From assembly GCF_900109205.1 (NCBI RefSeq), contig NZ_FNZB01000001.1:806001-870000 (forward strand): a stretch of 64,000 bases of DNA, in the 5' to 3' direction. The notes beneath the pieces were generated by a model. That model did not search any database and was not told the origin of the DNA. It saw only the letters and a program-made list of their open reading frames with translations. A program made the position numbers and the translations under genes. This document shows, piece after piece, positions 1 to 8,713 of the stretch (positions within the stretch are counted from its first letter, which is position 1; every line of letters begins with the position of its first letter). Source of the DNA: Sphingomonas sp. OV641 (lineage in GTDB: Bacteria > Pseudomonadota > Alphaproteobacteria > Sphingomonadales > Sphingomonadaceae).

Positions 1-2
1 AC

Positions 3-323
3 GCAAGCTGGGGACCGCTGATGAGCGAAACGCCCAAGGGAACGATCCGGCACCTGATCCCGGCCCCATGCGCGCTTGCTGCCGCCGAGCAACCCGCACG
101 GCCCGTGTTGCTGCTGTTTCCGCGTTACGGCCTTGCGGCGGACCAGCGGCCGGTTGGAGCGGGCGAAGCCTTCGTGCGGCTGACCCAAGCCTCGACCAAT
201 TACGTGATCCTGGGAGAGCGTGGTTTCACCGCCTTGACGCGGCTGGTGAGCGACGTGACGCGGGCCGCAATCGATTATTCGAGTGCCGATGAAGCAGCCG
301 CCATGATCGAGGCGCTCTGGTGA
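3..323 (+). CDS. HprK-related kinase A, C-terminal part (cut by left edge)
   Basis: The frame is open to the left edge, so this is the 3' end of a longer gene; the Met at 21 is probably internal. The visible residues (KGTIRHL near the start, then VLLLFPRY, then NYVILGERGF) resemble, from memory, the C-terminal part of the HprK-related kinase A family: P-loop proteins of about 300 residues related to HPr kinase/phosphorylase. The ATP-binding core lies outside the window and cannot be checked. Its stop overlaps the next gene by four bases (ATGA), so the two are probably co-translated. Family members accompany a PqqD-like small protein and a nucleotidyltransferase-fold protein, and related kinases phosphorylate lasso peptides. 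Function here is inferred from that context. Confidence 0.6.
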   Translation, partial: ASWGPLMSETPKGTIRHLIPAPCALAAAEQPARPVLLLFPRYGLAADQRPVGAGEAFVRLTQASTNYVILGERGFTALTRLVSDVTRAAIDYSSADEAAAMIEALW

Positions 324-1366
324 ATCCTGCTCGTACGCTCGCCGCCCTGCTAACCGACCCGGCCTTGGCCCAGTCGCTTGATCTACCGGGATGGACGGCG
401 GTGCTTGCCGTTGCCCGTGCCGAGCAACTGATCGGCACGCTGGCCATACGGCTTGAGGGTCTGACAATGCCCCCCCAGGTCGCTTCGGTGCTGCTCGATG
501 CCAAATCGACCGCGATCGAGGGGAGGCGGCAAGCACTCTGGGAAGCCGAGATGGCGCGGCGAGCCCTGCAGGGAGTGGCCGAGCCGTTGATCCTCCTGAA
601 AGGCACCGCCTTTGTGGCCGCCGGGCTCGCGGCTGGGCAGGGACGGTCCATCGGTGATCTCGACATCCTCGTTCCGCGCGCGCGGCTGCCGGAAGTGGAG
701 ACGGCGCTGTTGGCGAACGGGTGGATGTGGGTGAAGCCCGATCCCTATGATGATGCTTACTACCGCCGGTGGATGCACGAGCTGCCGCCGCTGATCCATC
801 CCGAACGCGACCGGATGATTGACGTGCATCACACGATCCTGCCCCTAACCGCACGGATGAGGCCGGACGCCGAGAAGCTGATCGCCGATGCGGTGCCGCT
901 CGGCAACGACTGTGCCATACTTCACCCCTCAGACATGGTCGTCCATGCGGCCATACACCTGTTTGGCGACGGAGATCTTAGCGGCGGCCTGCGCAATCTA
1001 TGGGATATCGACAGATTGCTGCGGGAGTTCTGCGACGAGGACGAAACCTTTTGGGCACAGCTGACTAATGCCGCTTCCTGCCACGGCGCAGCACGCGTCG
1101 TAGCGCGCGCCGTCAGCCTTTCGCATATTCTTTTCGGGACGCCCGCGCCTGCGTCATGGACGCAGAGGAGACTGGCAGACCGTTGGTACCTCAGGCGGCT
1201 GCTCGCTCGTGATGGTTGGGGGCGGCCGACGCACCATTTCACCCGCCTGACCTTCTATATTCGCTCGCACTGGCTGCGCATGCCGCCGTTGATGCTTGCC
1301 CGCCACCTTTGGATCAAGTGGCGGAAGGGCGCCGGCGGAACAGCGCCACCACCATCAGGACTGTGA
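320..1366 (+). CDS. Nucleotidyltransferase family protein (NTP_transf_5 type)
   Basis: A 348-residue protein with the nucleotidyltransferase-fold signature ILLKGTAF (about 91-98) followed by GRSIGDLDILV (about 108-118), where the two Asp of DLD would bind metal, and a later IDVHH segment. This matches the uncharacterised nucleotidyltransferase family PF14907. The start ATG overlaps the stop of the HprK-related kinase gene. In paeninodin-type lasso-peptide clusters a kinase and a nucleotidyltransferase of this kind occur together as tailoring genes, so a peptide-modifying role is plausible but not shown. The last 53 bp overlap the convergent vanZ-like gene. Confidence 0.75.
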   Translation: MNPARTLAALLTDPALAQSLDLPGWTAVLAVARAEQLIGTLAIRLEGLTMPPQVASVLLDAKSTAIEGRRQALWEAEMARRALQGVAEPLILLKGTAFVAAGLAAGQGRSIGDLDILVPRARLPEVETALLANGWMWVKPDPYDDAYYRRWMHELPPLIHPERDRMIDVHHTILPLTARMRPDAEKLIADAVPLGNDCAILHPSDMVVHAAIHLFGDGDLSGGLRNLWDIDRLLREFCDEDETFWAQLTNAASCHGAARVVARAVSLSHILFGTPAPASWTQRRLADRWYLRRLLARDGWGRPTHHFTRLTFYIRSHWLRMPPLMLARHLWIKWRKGAGGTAPPPSGL

Positions 1367-1667
1367 CGATCACCGCCGTATCGGCGACCCAGTCCATGAT
1401 GTCGCACGTGCGGTTCAGGGCAGGGATGGACTGGACCACCTCGATCATGGCGCCGAGAAAGGCGAGCCGCTCGCCGATGCGGAACAGCGAGCCCTGCGGA
1501 TAAGCGGTGACGGAGAGGATCGTCAGAGTGCCGAACGCCAGCATATGCTGGTATTTGTCACCCTCGATCGGCACCTTGGGCGGGTGCGGAAGAAGCGCCA
1601 TGGTAACGACGAACGCGGCCGTGGCGACCAGCAGGATACGCCAGAACGTTGGGGCGCGAAGGGTCAC
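1314..1667 (-). CDS. VanZ-like small membrane protein
   Basis: A 117-residue protein with an N-terminal membrane segment (about 9-27), a DKYQHMLAFG motif (about 37-46) typical of VanZ-like proteins, and two further hydrophobic stretches. The family is membrane-bound and mostly of unknown function; the name comes from a glycopeptide-resistance accessory gene, and resistance should not be inferred. The start overlaps the stop of gph by four bases, so it is the second gene of a two-gene unit. Its 3' end runs 53 bp into the convergent nucleotidyltransferase gene. Confidence 0.75.
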   Translation of the reverse strand: MTLRAPTFWRILLVATAAFVVTMALLPHPPKVPIEGDKYQHMLAFGTLTILSVTAYPQGSLFRIGERLAFLGAMIEVVQSIPALNRTCDIMDWVADTAVIVTVLMVVALFRRRPSAT

Positions 1668-2335
1668 CCGAGCCGCTCCAGCGCAGGAATGAGATCATCG
1701 AAATGATCGATGATCGCTTCGGCGCCAAGCTCCTCCACCGGCTGCATGAGGAAGCCGAAGCGACAGGCGATGGCCGGGACGCCCGCTGCGTGCGCGGCAG
1801 CCACGTCATAGATCGAATCGCCCACGAAAGCCGCGCGTCCGCCACCCGATTGTTCGATCATGGCGAGGATCGGATCGGCGGCCGGCTTGCTCCTGCCCGG
1901 GCCGAGCGTGTCGCCCCCGATCATGCACGAGAGCCGGTCCAGCAGGCCGACGTCGCGCAACACTTCGCGGGCGAAGCCCTCGAGCTTGTTCGTCACCACG
2001 GCTATTTTCACCCCGCGCTCCTGAAGCGCGTCCAGCGCGGCCACGGCGCCGGGAAAGGGGGCCGTATGGATCGACAGGTTGCGTGCATAGTGATCGAGGA
2101 GGATGCGGTGCAGCCGATCGAGCAAGGCCTCGTCGGAACCGCCGGTCGCTTCCAGCCCCTGCGACAGCATGTGCCGCGCACCGCCACCAATCATGGGCTT
2201 GATCGCGGCAACCGGTAAAGGTGAACGGCCGGCCTCCGCTAGCGCGTGATTCACAGCAGCGGCGAGATCGCCACTGGTATCGAGAAGCGTGCCGTCCAGG
2301 TCGAAGCCGACAATGTCGAAGGGAAATGGCTGCAT
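1664..2335 (-). CDS. gph: Phosphoglycolate phosphatase-like HAD hydrolase
   Basis: A 223-residue HAD-superfamily hydrolase. Motif I is FDLDGTLLDT (about 10-19), with Asp nucleophile and Asp acid/base; motif II is the VVTNK segment; motif III/IV is the KPAADP and FVGDSIYD region. This pattern fits Gph/PGP phosphatases, which remove 2-phosphoglycolate, including that made during repair of oxidised DNA ends. Substrate is by family, so a related sugar-phosphate phosphatase is possible. The start at 2335 (MQPFPF) places motif I at the usual distance from the N terminus; in-frame Met codons upstream would add residues unlike the family. It diverges from glmU across 61 bp. Confidence 0.85.
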   Translation of the reverse strand: MQPFPFDIVGFDLDGTLLDTSGDLAAAVNHALAEAGRSPLPVAAIKPMIGGGARHMLSQGLEATGGSDEALLDRLHRILLDHYARNLSIHTAPFPGAVAALDALQERGVKIAVVTNKLEGFAREVLRDVGLLDRLSCMIGGDTLGPGRSKPAADPILAMIEQSGGGRAAFVGDSIYDVAAAHAAGVPAIACRFGFLMQPVEELGAEAIIDHFDDLIPALERLG

Positions 2336-2396
2336 TGTGCGAGCGGCGTGGCGCGTCGCTATGGAAATGGCAAGCATGTGATGGCACAGGCGCGCC

Positions 2397-3752
2397 ATGA
2401 CGAGCCGTCCTCTCGCCGTAATCGTGCTTGCCGCTGGCAAGGGCACGCGTATGAAATCCGCGACGCACAAGGTGCTTCACCCGATCGCCGGTAAGCCCAT
2501 GCTGGCCCATTTGCTTGATCGCGCCGCAGAACTTGGGCCCGCCCAGACCATCGTTGTCGTCGGAGCGGGGCGGGAGCAGGTTGAATCGGCCGTGGCGCCA
2601 CTCGGCATCAGTGTCGTACACCAGGCGGAACAGCTTGGGACGGGCCACGCCGTGCTCCAGGCGGCCGAAGCCTTGCAGGATTTTTCCGGTGATGTCCTGA
2701 TCCTCTACGGCGATGTTCCGCTGGTGCCGGCAAACACGATGCGGCGCATGGTGTCGCGGCTGCATGACCCCGACGCTCCGACGGCGGTGGTGCTCGGCTT
2801 TCGGCCGGAAGATGGGGGAGCTTATGGCCGGATCATCGCCGACGAGGCTGGACGCATCCAGAAGATGGTCGAGTTCAAGGATGCATCTTCCGAAGAGCGA
2901 GCCGTAAACCTCTGCAACTCTGGCCTTATGGCGGTCGCGAGCGAGGATCTGTTCTCGCTTCTTCAGCGCGTCGGCAATGACAATGCGGCGGGCGAATATT
3001 ACCTGCCGGATATCGTAATGCTGGCAGCCGCCGATGGTCGCGGATCGGCAGTGATCGAGACAGCGGCCGACGAAGTGTCCGGTGTGAACAGCCGAGAGGA
3101 ACTGGCCGCGCTGGAGCAATCCTGGCAGCGCGTTCGACGGCGGCAGGCGATGGCAGACGGGGCCAGCCTTGTCGCGCCAGACACCGTCTGGTTCAGCCAC
3201 GATACCCTGCTGGGCCGGGACGTCTTGATCGAGCCCAACGTTGTCTTCGGTCCCGGCGTGTCCATCGCAGACCGCGTGACGATACATGCGTTCAGCCATC
3301 TGGAGGGTGCGCGCGTTGCGGAAGGCGCTTCGGTCGGACCTTATGCGCGACTGCGGCCGGGCGCGGTGATGGAGGCAGGCTCCCGCGTCGGGAACTTTGT
3401 CGAAATGAAGAAGGCTGTCCTTGGCGAAGGCGCAAAGGCGAACCACCTGACATATCTGGGGGATGCGGAGGTCGGTGCTGGCGCCAACATCGGTGCCGGG
3501 ACGATCACCTGCAACTATGACGGTTTCTTCAAGTACAAGACCGTTATTGGAACAGGTGCATTCATCGGTTCCAATTCAGCGCTGGTGGCGCCGGTGACAA
3601 TTGGCGATGGAGCGATCGTGGGGGCAGGCTCTACCATTACAGCGGATGTTCCGGGCGATGCGCTGGCGCTTGTTCGTCCTCCACAGACCAGCAAGGCCGG
3701 CTGGGCCGAGCGATTTCGAAACCTGATGCGCGCGCGGAAGGAAGCAAAGTAA
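2397..3752 (+). CDS. glmU: Bifunctional UDP-N-acetylglucosamine pyrophosphorylase / glucosamine-1-phosphate acetyltransferase
   Basis: A 451-residue protein of normal GlmU length. The N-terminal uridyltransferase domain starts with the nucleotide loop LAAGKGTRMKS (about 11-21); the C-terminal half carries left-handed beta-helix hexapeptide repeats (from about 250) and the NHLTYLGDAEVG segment of the acetyltransferase site. GlmU acetylates glucosamine-1-phosphate and couples it to UTP, giving UDP-GlcNAc for peptidoglycan and lipid A. The glmS start codon follows the glmU stop without a gap, so the two consecutive steps are co-expressed. Confidence 0.97.
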   Translation: MTSRPLAVIVLAAGKGTRMKSATHKVLHPIAGKPMLAHLLDRAAELGPAQTIVVVGAGREQVESAVAPLGISVVHQAEQLGTGHAVLQAAEALQDFSGDVLILYGDVPLVPANTMRRMVSRLHDPDAPTAVVLGFRPEDGGAYGRIIADEAGRIQKMVEFKDASSEERAVNLCNSGLMAVASEDLFSLLQRVGNDNAAGEYYLPDIVMLAAADGRGSAVIETAADEVSGVNSREELAALEQSWQRVRRRQAMADGASLVAPDTVWFSHDTLLGRDVLIEPNVVFGPGVSIADRVTIHAFSHLEGARVAEGASVGPYARLRPGAVMEAGSRVGNFVEMKKAVLGEGAKANHLTYLGDAEVGAGANIGAGTITCNYDGFFKYKTVIGTGAFIGSNSALVAPVTIGDGAIVGAGSTITADVPGDALALVRPPQTSKAGWAERFRNLMRARKEAK

Positions 3753-5570
3753 ATGTGTGGTATCGTTGGCATTCTGGGCGGAGAACCGGTCGCGGACCGT
3801 TTGCTCGACGGCCTGAAGCGGCTCGAGTACCGCGGTTACGATTCCGCCGGCATCTGCACCATTCATGACGATCAGTTCGACCGACGTCGTGCGCCAGGCA
3901 AGCTCAAGAACCTTGCGCAGCGCCTGGCTGAGGACCCGTTGCCCGGCATGGCCGGGATCGCGCACACGCGCTGGGCCACGCATGGCGCCCCAACCGAGGA
4001 CAATGCACACCCTCATATCGTGGGTGACGTGGTCATCGTACACAACGGAATCATAGAGAACTTCAAGCCGTTGCGTGATGAACTCATCGCGGAAGGGCGC
4101 GAGTTTCGCAGCCAGACCGATACGGAGGTCGTGGCGCATCTAATCGCGCGCGAGGTGGAAGGTGGCGCCGAACCGCGAGCAGCGCTCGCGGCGGTGTTGC
4201 CGCGGCTGCATGGCGCCTTCGCCCTGGGCGTGATGGTGCGGACGCATCCTGACCTGCTGCTCGGCGCGCGCCTCGGCGCACCGCTGACCGTCGGCTTCGG
4301 CGATGGGGAAAACTACCTCGGGTCGGACGCGCTTGCGCTTGCGCCTTTGACCCAACGCATCGCCTACCTCGAAGAAGGTGACTGGGTGGCGATCACCCGC
4401 GACGCCGTCGAGATTTATGATCGTGACAACAAGGCGGTGGAGCGGCCGATCGTGAACTCCGGTGCGTCCGGGCAGCTGATCGACAAGGGCAATCACCGAC
4501 ATTTCATGCAGAAGGAGATCTACGAGCAGCCGGTGGTCGTGGCGCAGACGCTCCGGTCGTACCTTCGGCCGCTCGAAGCGCAGGTCGCGCTGCCGGACAT
4601 GGACTTTGATCTTTCCAGCATCGAGCGGGTCGCCGTCGTCGCGTGCGGCACGGCCAGCTACGTCGGGATGATCGGCAAATACTGGATCGAACAACTCGCC
4701 CGCGTGCCGGTCGAGGTCGATGTGGCAAGCGAATACCGGTATCGGGATCCTGTGCTGCTGCCAAACACGCTCGGCATCGTCATTTCTCAGTCCGGCGAAA
4801 CTGCGGATACTTTGGCTGCGCTGCGCCATATGCGTGCGGCGGGTGTCACCACTGCAGGCATCATCAACGTGCCGACGAGCTCCATGGCGAGGGAGGTCGA
4901 TCTTCTGTTGCCGACCCATGCGGGGCCGGAGATCGGGGTAGCATCCACCAAGGCATTTACCTGTCAGCTCGCCGTGATGGCTGCGCTCGCCACCAATCTC
5001 GCGCGGGCAAAGGGCCGGCTGGATGACGAAGCGAACGTGGTGCAGCAATTGCAGCAGGTGCCCGAGGCGATGAGCCAGGCGCTGAGCCACGACGCGGAAA
5101 TCGAAGCCATGGCGCCCAAGATCGCCGTGGCGCGCGACGTGCTGTATCTGGGCCGCGGTCCGGAGTTTCCGCTCGCGCTGGAAGGTGCGCTGAAATTGAA
5201 GGAAATCAGCTACATCCACGCGGAAGGTTACGCATCAGGTGAAATGAAGCACGGACCGATCGCGCTGATTGACGATCAGGTGCCGTTGATCGTCATCGCA
5301 CCGTCAGGCCCGCTGTTCGACAAGACAGTGAGCAACATGCAGGAAGCGCAGGCGCGCGGCGCTCAGGTCGTTCTAATTTCCGATGCAGACGGCATCGCAC
5401 AAGCTGGCGAGAATGCGATTGCCACGATCGAGATGCCGAAGGTACACCCGCTGATCGCACCCATGGTCTACGCGGTCCCGGTGCAGTTGTTGGCATATCA
5501 TGTGGCCGTCGCGAAGGGCACGGATGTGGATCAGCCGCGCAATCTCGCGAAGTCCGTTACGGTAGAATAA
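3753..5570 (+). CDS. glmS: Glutamine-fructose-6-phosphate aminotransferase (isomerising)
   Basis: A 605-residue protein beginning MCGIVGILG, in which Cys2 becomes the N-terminal nucleophile of the glutaminase domain after Met removal. Two SIS sugar-isomerase domains follow: the first holds CGTASYVG and SQSGETADT (about 295-350), the second starts near 460. The end LAKSVTVE is the conserved GlmS tail. It makes glucosamine-6-phosphate from fructose-6-phosphate and glutamine, the entry point to amino-sugar synthesis. Translation is probably coupled to glmU, whose stop abuts this ATG. There is no room for a glmS ribozyme, as expected in this group. Confidence 0.97.
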   Translation: MCGIVGILGGEPVADRLLDGLKRLEYRGYDSAGICTIHDDQFDRRRAPGKLKNLAQRLAEDPLPGMAGIAHTRWATHGAPTEDNAHPHIVGDVVIVHNGIIENFKPLRDELIAEGREFRSQTDTEVVAHLIAREVEGGAEPRAALAAVLPRLHGAFALGVMVRTHPDLLLGARLGAPLTVGFGDGENYLGSDALALAPLTQRIAYLEEGDWVAITRDAVEIYDRDNKAVERPIVNSGASGQLIDKGNHRHFMQKEIYEQPVVVAQTLRSYLRPLEAQVALPDMDFDLSSIERVAVVACGTASYVGMIGKYWIEQLARVPVEVDVASEYRYRDPVLLPNTLGIVISQSGETADTLAALRHMRAAGVTTAGIINVPTSSMAREVDLLLPTHAGPEIGVASTKAFTCQLAVMAALATNLARAKGRLDDEANVVQQLQQVPEAMSQALSHDAEIEAMAPKIAVARDVLYLGRGPEFPLALEGALKLKEISYIHAEGYASGEMKHGPIALIDDQVPLIVIAPSGPLFDKTVSNMQEAQARGAQVVLISDADGIAQAGENAIATIEMPKVHPLIAPMVYAVPVQLLAYHVAVAKGTDVDQPRNLAKSVTVE

Positions 5571-5579
5571 GCACCAATC

Positions 5580-5635
5580 AAGGGCGGGGCGAGATCCGCG
5601 CGGCAGCTTGCCGATGCCGATCTGCGCCCGCCCTT
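5580..5635. terminator. Long hairpin downstream of glmS
   Basis: The arms AAGGGCGGG and CCCGCCCTT pair perfectly, and the stem continues through a second imperfect block (GAGATC against GATCT). It lies ten bases after the glmS stop, between the convergent glmS and M20 genes. No clear U-tract follows, so it may act as a processing or protecting structure or a weak bidirectional terminator. A second perfect hairpin (TGGCGGCG/CGCCGCCA) sits at 5646-5665. Confidence 0.55.
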
Positions 5636-5683
5636 ACAGCTTTCCTGGCGGCGCAGGCGCCGCCACGGTAGCCGCTCTGGCCC

Positions 5684-6910
5684 TTAATCGAAGCCGCGCT
5701 CGAGGAACCGCTCTGCCAAGGCGCAATGCATGGCAACGCCGCGCGCCATGACGCTTTCCTCAATGGTCATCCGGGTATTGTGAAGCGGCGGATTGGTGCG
5801 CGGATCGCTGTCGGGTGAAGCCACCCCGACAAAAGCCATTGCCCCAGGCACTTCGCGGAGGACGTAAGAGAAATCCTCGCCGCCCATCATTGGCGCAGGC
5901 ATGACGGACCAGCCGTTTTCGCCCGAAATCGAGGTGGCGAGATCACGCATCATCGCCGTGGCCCGCGGATCGCAGAACGTGACCGGATACCCTTCGTCGA
6001 TGCTGATCTCGGCCGTGCAGCCATGTGCAGCCGAAATGTTTTCCGCAATCTGGCGAAATGCCGCTCGCGCCTTTTCACGCGTGTGATCCGACAAGGTGCG
6101 CAACGTGCCCATGAGGCGCACTGCATCGGGGATGATGTTGTGGCTGCTCCCGGCATGGATCTGGGTGATCGTGAGCACGGCGGGATCCGCGACAGGAATG
6201 CGGCGCGCGAGGAACGCCTGCAGCGCTGTCACGATTTCGCACGCAACTGGGATGGGATCGATGCAATCATGGGGCATCGCCGCGTGGCCACCCTTGCCCT
6301 TGATGTTGGCGATCAACGTATCGGTGGAGGCGAGCAGGGGGCCGTCCCGCCCTACGAACACACCCGTCGGCGTATTGGGCGAGATGTGAAGGGCGAAAGC
6401 GGCGTCAGGCCGCGCGATGTCCAGCAATCCATCTTCGATCATCCAGCGCGCACCATGATGACCTTCCTCGCCTGGCTGGAACATGAAGACGATCGTTCCG
6501 GGAAGCTCGTCCTTGCGGGCGCACAATACGCGTGCCGCGCCAGCCAGCATCGCGGAATGCGCATCATGGCCGCAGGCGTGCATGGCGCCAGGAACAGTGG
6601 ATGCGAAATCCAGCCCGGTTTCTTCGGTGAGGGGCAGGGCATCCATGTCACCCCGCAGGAGCACGGTTCGACCATTGTCGCCGACCTCACCGCGACTACC
6701 GCGCAGAATGGCGATGAACCCGGACGTGGACGAGCTGTCATGAATTTCAAGCGGCAGACCCGCGAGAGCAGCCTTCAGCTTGGCAGTCGTCTTGGGGCAT
6801 TGAAGCCCAATTTCGGGTTCGGCGTGGATAGCACGGCGGAGCGCGATAGTGTCCGGCAGCGCGGCCTCACCCAGCGGGCGCCAGTCCTGAAGCGCGGTAG
6901 GGGCGTTCAT
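5684..6910 (-). CDS. M20 family amidohydrolase (hippurate hydrolase-like)
   Basis: A 408-residue M20 metallopeptidase-fold enzyme with HACGHDAHSAML (metal ligands Cys/His/His, about 111-122), FQPGEEGHHGAR (general base Glu) and a C-terminal MGGEDFSY motif. Family members hydrolyse N-acyl amino acids, hippurate, indole-3-acetyl amino acids or N-acetyl-diaminopimelate; the substrate cannot be set from sequence. No signal peptide, so cytoplasmic. I chose the start at 6910 because AAAGGA lies six bases upstream, whereas the in-frame ATG at 6916 abuts that box. It is convergent to glmS and stands apart from its upstream neighbour. Confidence 0.85.
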   Translation of the reverse strand: MNAPTALQDWRPLGEAALPDTIALRRAIHAEPEIGLQCPKTTAKLKAALAGLPLEIHDSSSTSGFIAILRGSRGEVGDNGRTVLLRGDMDALPLTEETGLDFASTVPGAMHACGHDAHSAMLAGAARVLCARKDELPGTIVFMFQPGEEGHHGARWMIEDGLLDIARPDAAFALHISPNTPTGVFVGRDGPLLASTDTLIANIKGKGGHAAMPHDCIDPIPVACEIVTALQAFLARRIPVADPAVLTITQIHAGSSHNIIPDAVRLMGTLRTLSDHTREKARAAFRQIAENISAAHGCTAEISIDEGYPVTFCDPRATAMMRDLATSISGENGWSVMPAPMMGGEDFSYVLREVPGAMAFVGVASPDSDPRTNPPLHNTRMTIEESVMARGVAMHCALAERFLERGFD

Positions 6911-7055
6911 GAGCATTCCTTTCGATGGTCAAGCTTACCCCTCGCCTGACCTGAGCGCAAAGGGCGGAGCGTGCAACGTCATAAGATCATCGACCAGATG
7001 CGAGCCGATCGCCCAGCCCGCATCGAGCCGATACGCAGCGCTTCGCTCGATTAGC

Positions 7056-8063
7056 TCACCAGCTTACCGCGATTTTACCGAAGTGATCGCCAGTCTCCTG
7101 GTGGCGAAACGCATCAGCCAACTCTTCGAGCCCGAAGGTCCGGTCAATGATGGGCCGGATACCGCTGGTCTCAAGCGCGCGGACGAATTCCTCCTGCTCC
7201 TGCCGGCTGCCGACGATCAAGCCTTGCAGTCGGGCCTGCTTGGCCATGAGCAGCGCAGTCGGCACATCGCCGCTCACGCCGGTCAGCACTCCGATAAGCG
7301 CGACATGGCCGCCGATGCGCACGGCCTGCAAAGATTGCCCCAGCGTTTCCGGTCCACCAACTTCGACAACGACATCCACTCCGCGGCCCTGGGTAATCTC
7401 CAGTACCTTCCGGCCCCAATTCTGCTCGCGGCGATAGTTGATGACATGGGCGGCACCCATTTCCTTGGCGCGTGCGAGCTTCTCATCCGACGAAGAGGTG
7501 ACGATCACCTCAGCGCCCATCGCGTGAGCAATCTGAAGCGCGTAGATCGAGACACCTCCCGTGCCGAGCGCGAGAACTGTATCTCCCGGCTTCAGCCCAG
7601 CATCCACCACCAGCGCTCGCCAGGCGGTAAGCCCGGCCGTGGTGATGGTGGACGCTTCCTTGTGACTCCAGCCATTGGGGGCCTTGGTGAAGGCGGTTGC
7701 CGGCAGAACCACGGTGTCACGCGCGAAACCGTCGATGCCGTCGCCGGGCACCCTCTTGAAATCGCCTACCCGCGGGGGGCCGGCATGCCAATCGGGGAAG
7801 AAGCAGGAAACAACATGGTCGCCCACCGCAAAGTCAGAGACCCCTTCGCCGATCGCCTCAATGATGCCCGCGCCATCGGCCATTGGCACGCGCCCGTCTG
7901 CCGCCGGCGACTTGCCGGAACAGACAAGATAGTCGTGAAAGTTGAGCGAGGTGGCGTGAAGAGCGACGCGGATTTCACCGGCTTTTGGTTCGCCAGGGTC
8001 GGGTTGTTCCGTCAAGCGCAGCCGATCGAGGCCGCCTGGTGCGGTAAGGGTCATCGCTCTCAT
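7056..8063 (-). CDS. Zinc-independent MDR oxidoreductase (NAD(P)-dependent alcohol dehydrogenase/quinone oxidoreductase-like)
   Basis: A 335-residue medium-chain dehydrogenase/reductase. The N-terminal GroES-like domain has SLNFHDYL in place of the zinc-binding CxxDxH of true alcohol dehydrogenases. The Rossmann domain has LALGTGGVSIYAL (about 164-176) and the dinucleotide pocket before EVIVTSSSDEK. It resembles quinone-oxidoreductase-like members that use NADPH. The substrate is unknown. Its start overlaps the stop of the cyclophilin gene by four bases, placing it last in a three-gene minus-strand operon with two exported proteins, an odd partnership. Confidence 0.85.
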   Translation of the reverse strand: MRAMTLTAPGGLDRLRLTEQPDPGEPKAGEIRVALHATSLNFHDYLVCSGKSPAADGRVPMADGAGIIEAIGEGVSDFAVGDHVVSCFFPDWHAGPPRVGDFKRVPGDGIDGFARDTVVLPATAFTKAPNGWSHKEASTITTAGLTAWRALVVDAGLKPGDTVLALGTGGVSIYALQIAHAMGAEVIVTSSSDEKLARAKEMGAAHVINYRREQNWGRKVLEITQGRGVDVVVEVGGPETLGQSLQAVRIGGHVALIGVLTGVSGDVPTALLMAKQARLQGLIVGSRQEQEEFVRALETSGIRPIIDRTFGLEELADAFRHQETGDHFGKIAVSW

Positions 8064-8713
8064 GAGGCAGGTCCTTCAACGACGACGGGCGTTCGACGCG
8101 CGGCATTTACCGGCACGGTTGGCTCCAGCATCTGACCTTTCATGATCCCCTCTCCCTTGGATGGCGACGTCGGCATGTCCATGATCCGGTGCACCACATC
8201 CATCCCTTGAATCACCCGGCCGAACACGGCGTAGCCTGGATTGGCGCCATCAGCGTCCATCGCCGGCGTGTTGCCGACGATGATGAAGAAGTCTCCCCGC
8301 GCGGTCCCCGGTTGCGCCATCGCCATGGAGATTGCCCCGTCGACATGGCTCAGCCCCGTCTTGCTGGTCGGTTCATGCGGAATGGGCGGAAGCGTGCGCT
8401 TTGGATCATTCTGCGTACCGAACTGAATGAAGCCGTAGCGAGGCTCGTTCTGAACCTTCACCGTTCGATAGAAGACGGTTCCGTCCAGCCTTTTGCCGTC
8501 AACATACTTCAGGAAATTCGCCGCCGTCACGGGCGCCTTTTCCGTTTCGATAGCGAGCACGATGGGCCCAACCTGCGTCTGCAGCGTCACGCGTGTGGTG
8601 GTCGCCGGTTGAGGTGCCAGGGGTGGAACCTGAGCCACTGAAGGCGGCGCGCCTGTGGTCTGCGCCGCCGCGGGCGCAGCGAAGAACAGGCCGATGATCA
8701 GGGCTGCGCGCAT
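8060..8713 (-). CDS. Periplasmic peptidylprolyl isomerase, cyclophilin type
   Basis: A 217-residue protein with a signal peptide (MRAALIIGLFFAAPAAAQ, cleavage after about residue 18), a short Pro-rich linker and a cyclophilin domain from about 40: AANFLKYV, FIQFGTQND, SMAMAQPGTA and DFFIIVGNTP match the PpiA/PpiB core. It should catalyse cis-trans proline isomerisation in the periplasm. The start at 8713 is set by the signal peptide and by TGATG coupling to the stop of the preceding gene; a longer in-frame extension to 8890 lies over that gene. Confidence 0.88.
   Translation of the reverse strand: MRAALIIGLFFAAPAAAQTTGAPPSVAQVPPLAPQPATTTRVTLQTQVGPIVLAIETEKAPVTAANFLKYVDGKRLDGTVFYRTVKVQNEPRYGFIQFGTQNDPKRTLPPIPHEPTSKTGLSHVDGAISMAMAQPGTARGDFFIIVGNTPAMDADGANPGYAVFGRVIQGMDVVHRIMDMPTSPSKGEGIMKGQMLEPTVPVNAARRTPVVVEGPAS

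Noticed and set aside
1314..1667. Glycopeptide resistance from the VanZ name.
   Set aside because: No other van genes; VanZ-like proteins are common in unrelated settings.
1806..3446. A 546-codon minus-strand frame across gph and glmU.
   Set aside because: It lies over two clear genes; its protein is rich in His and Arg with no domain.
3600..3760. glmS ribozyme or riboswitch before glmS.
   Set aside because: glmU abuts glmS with no gap and no untranslated space for it.
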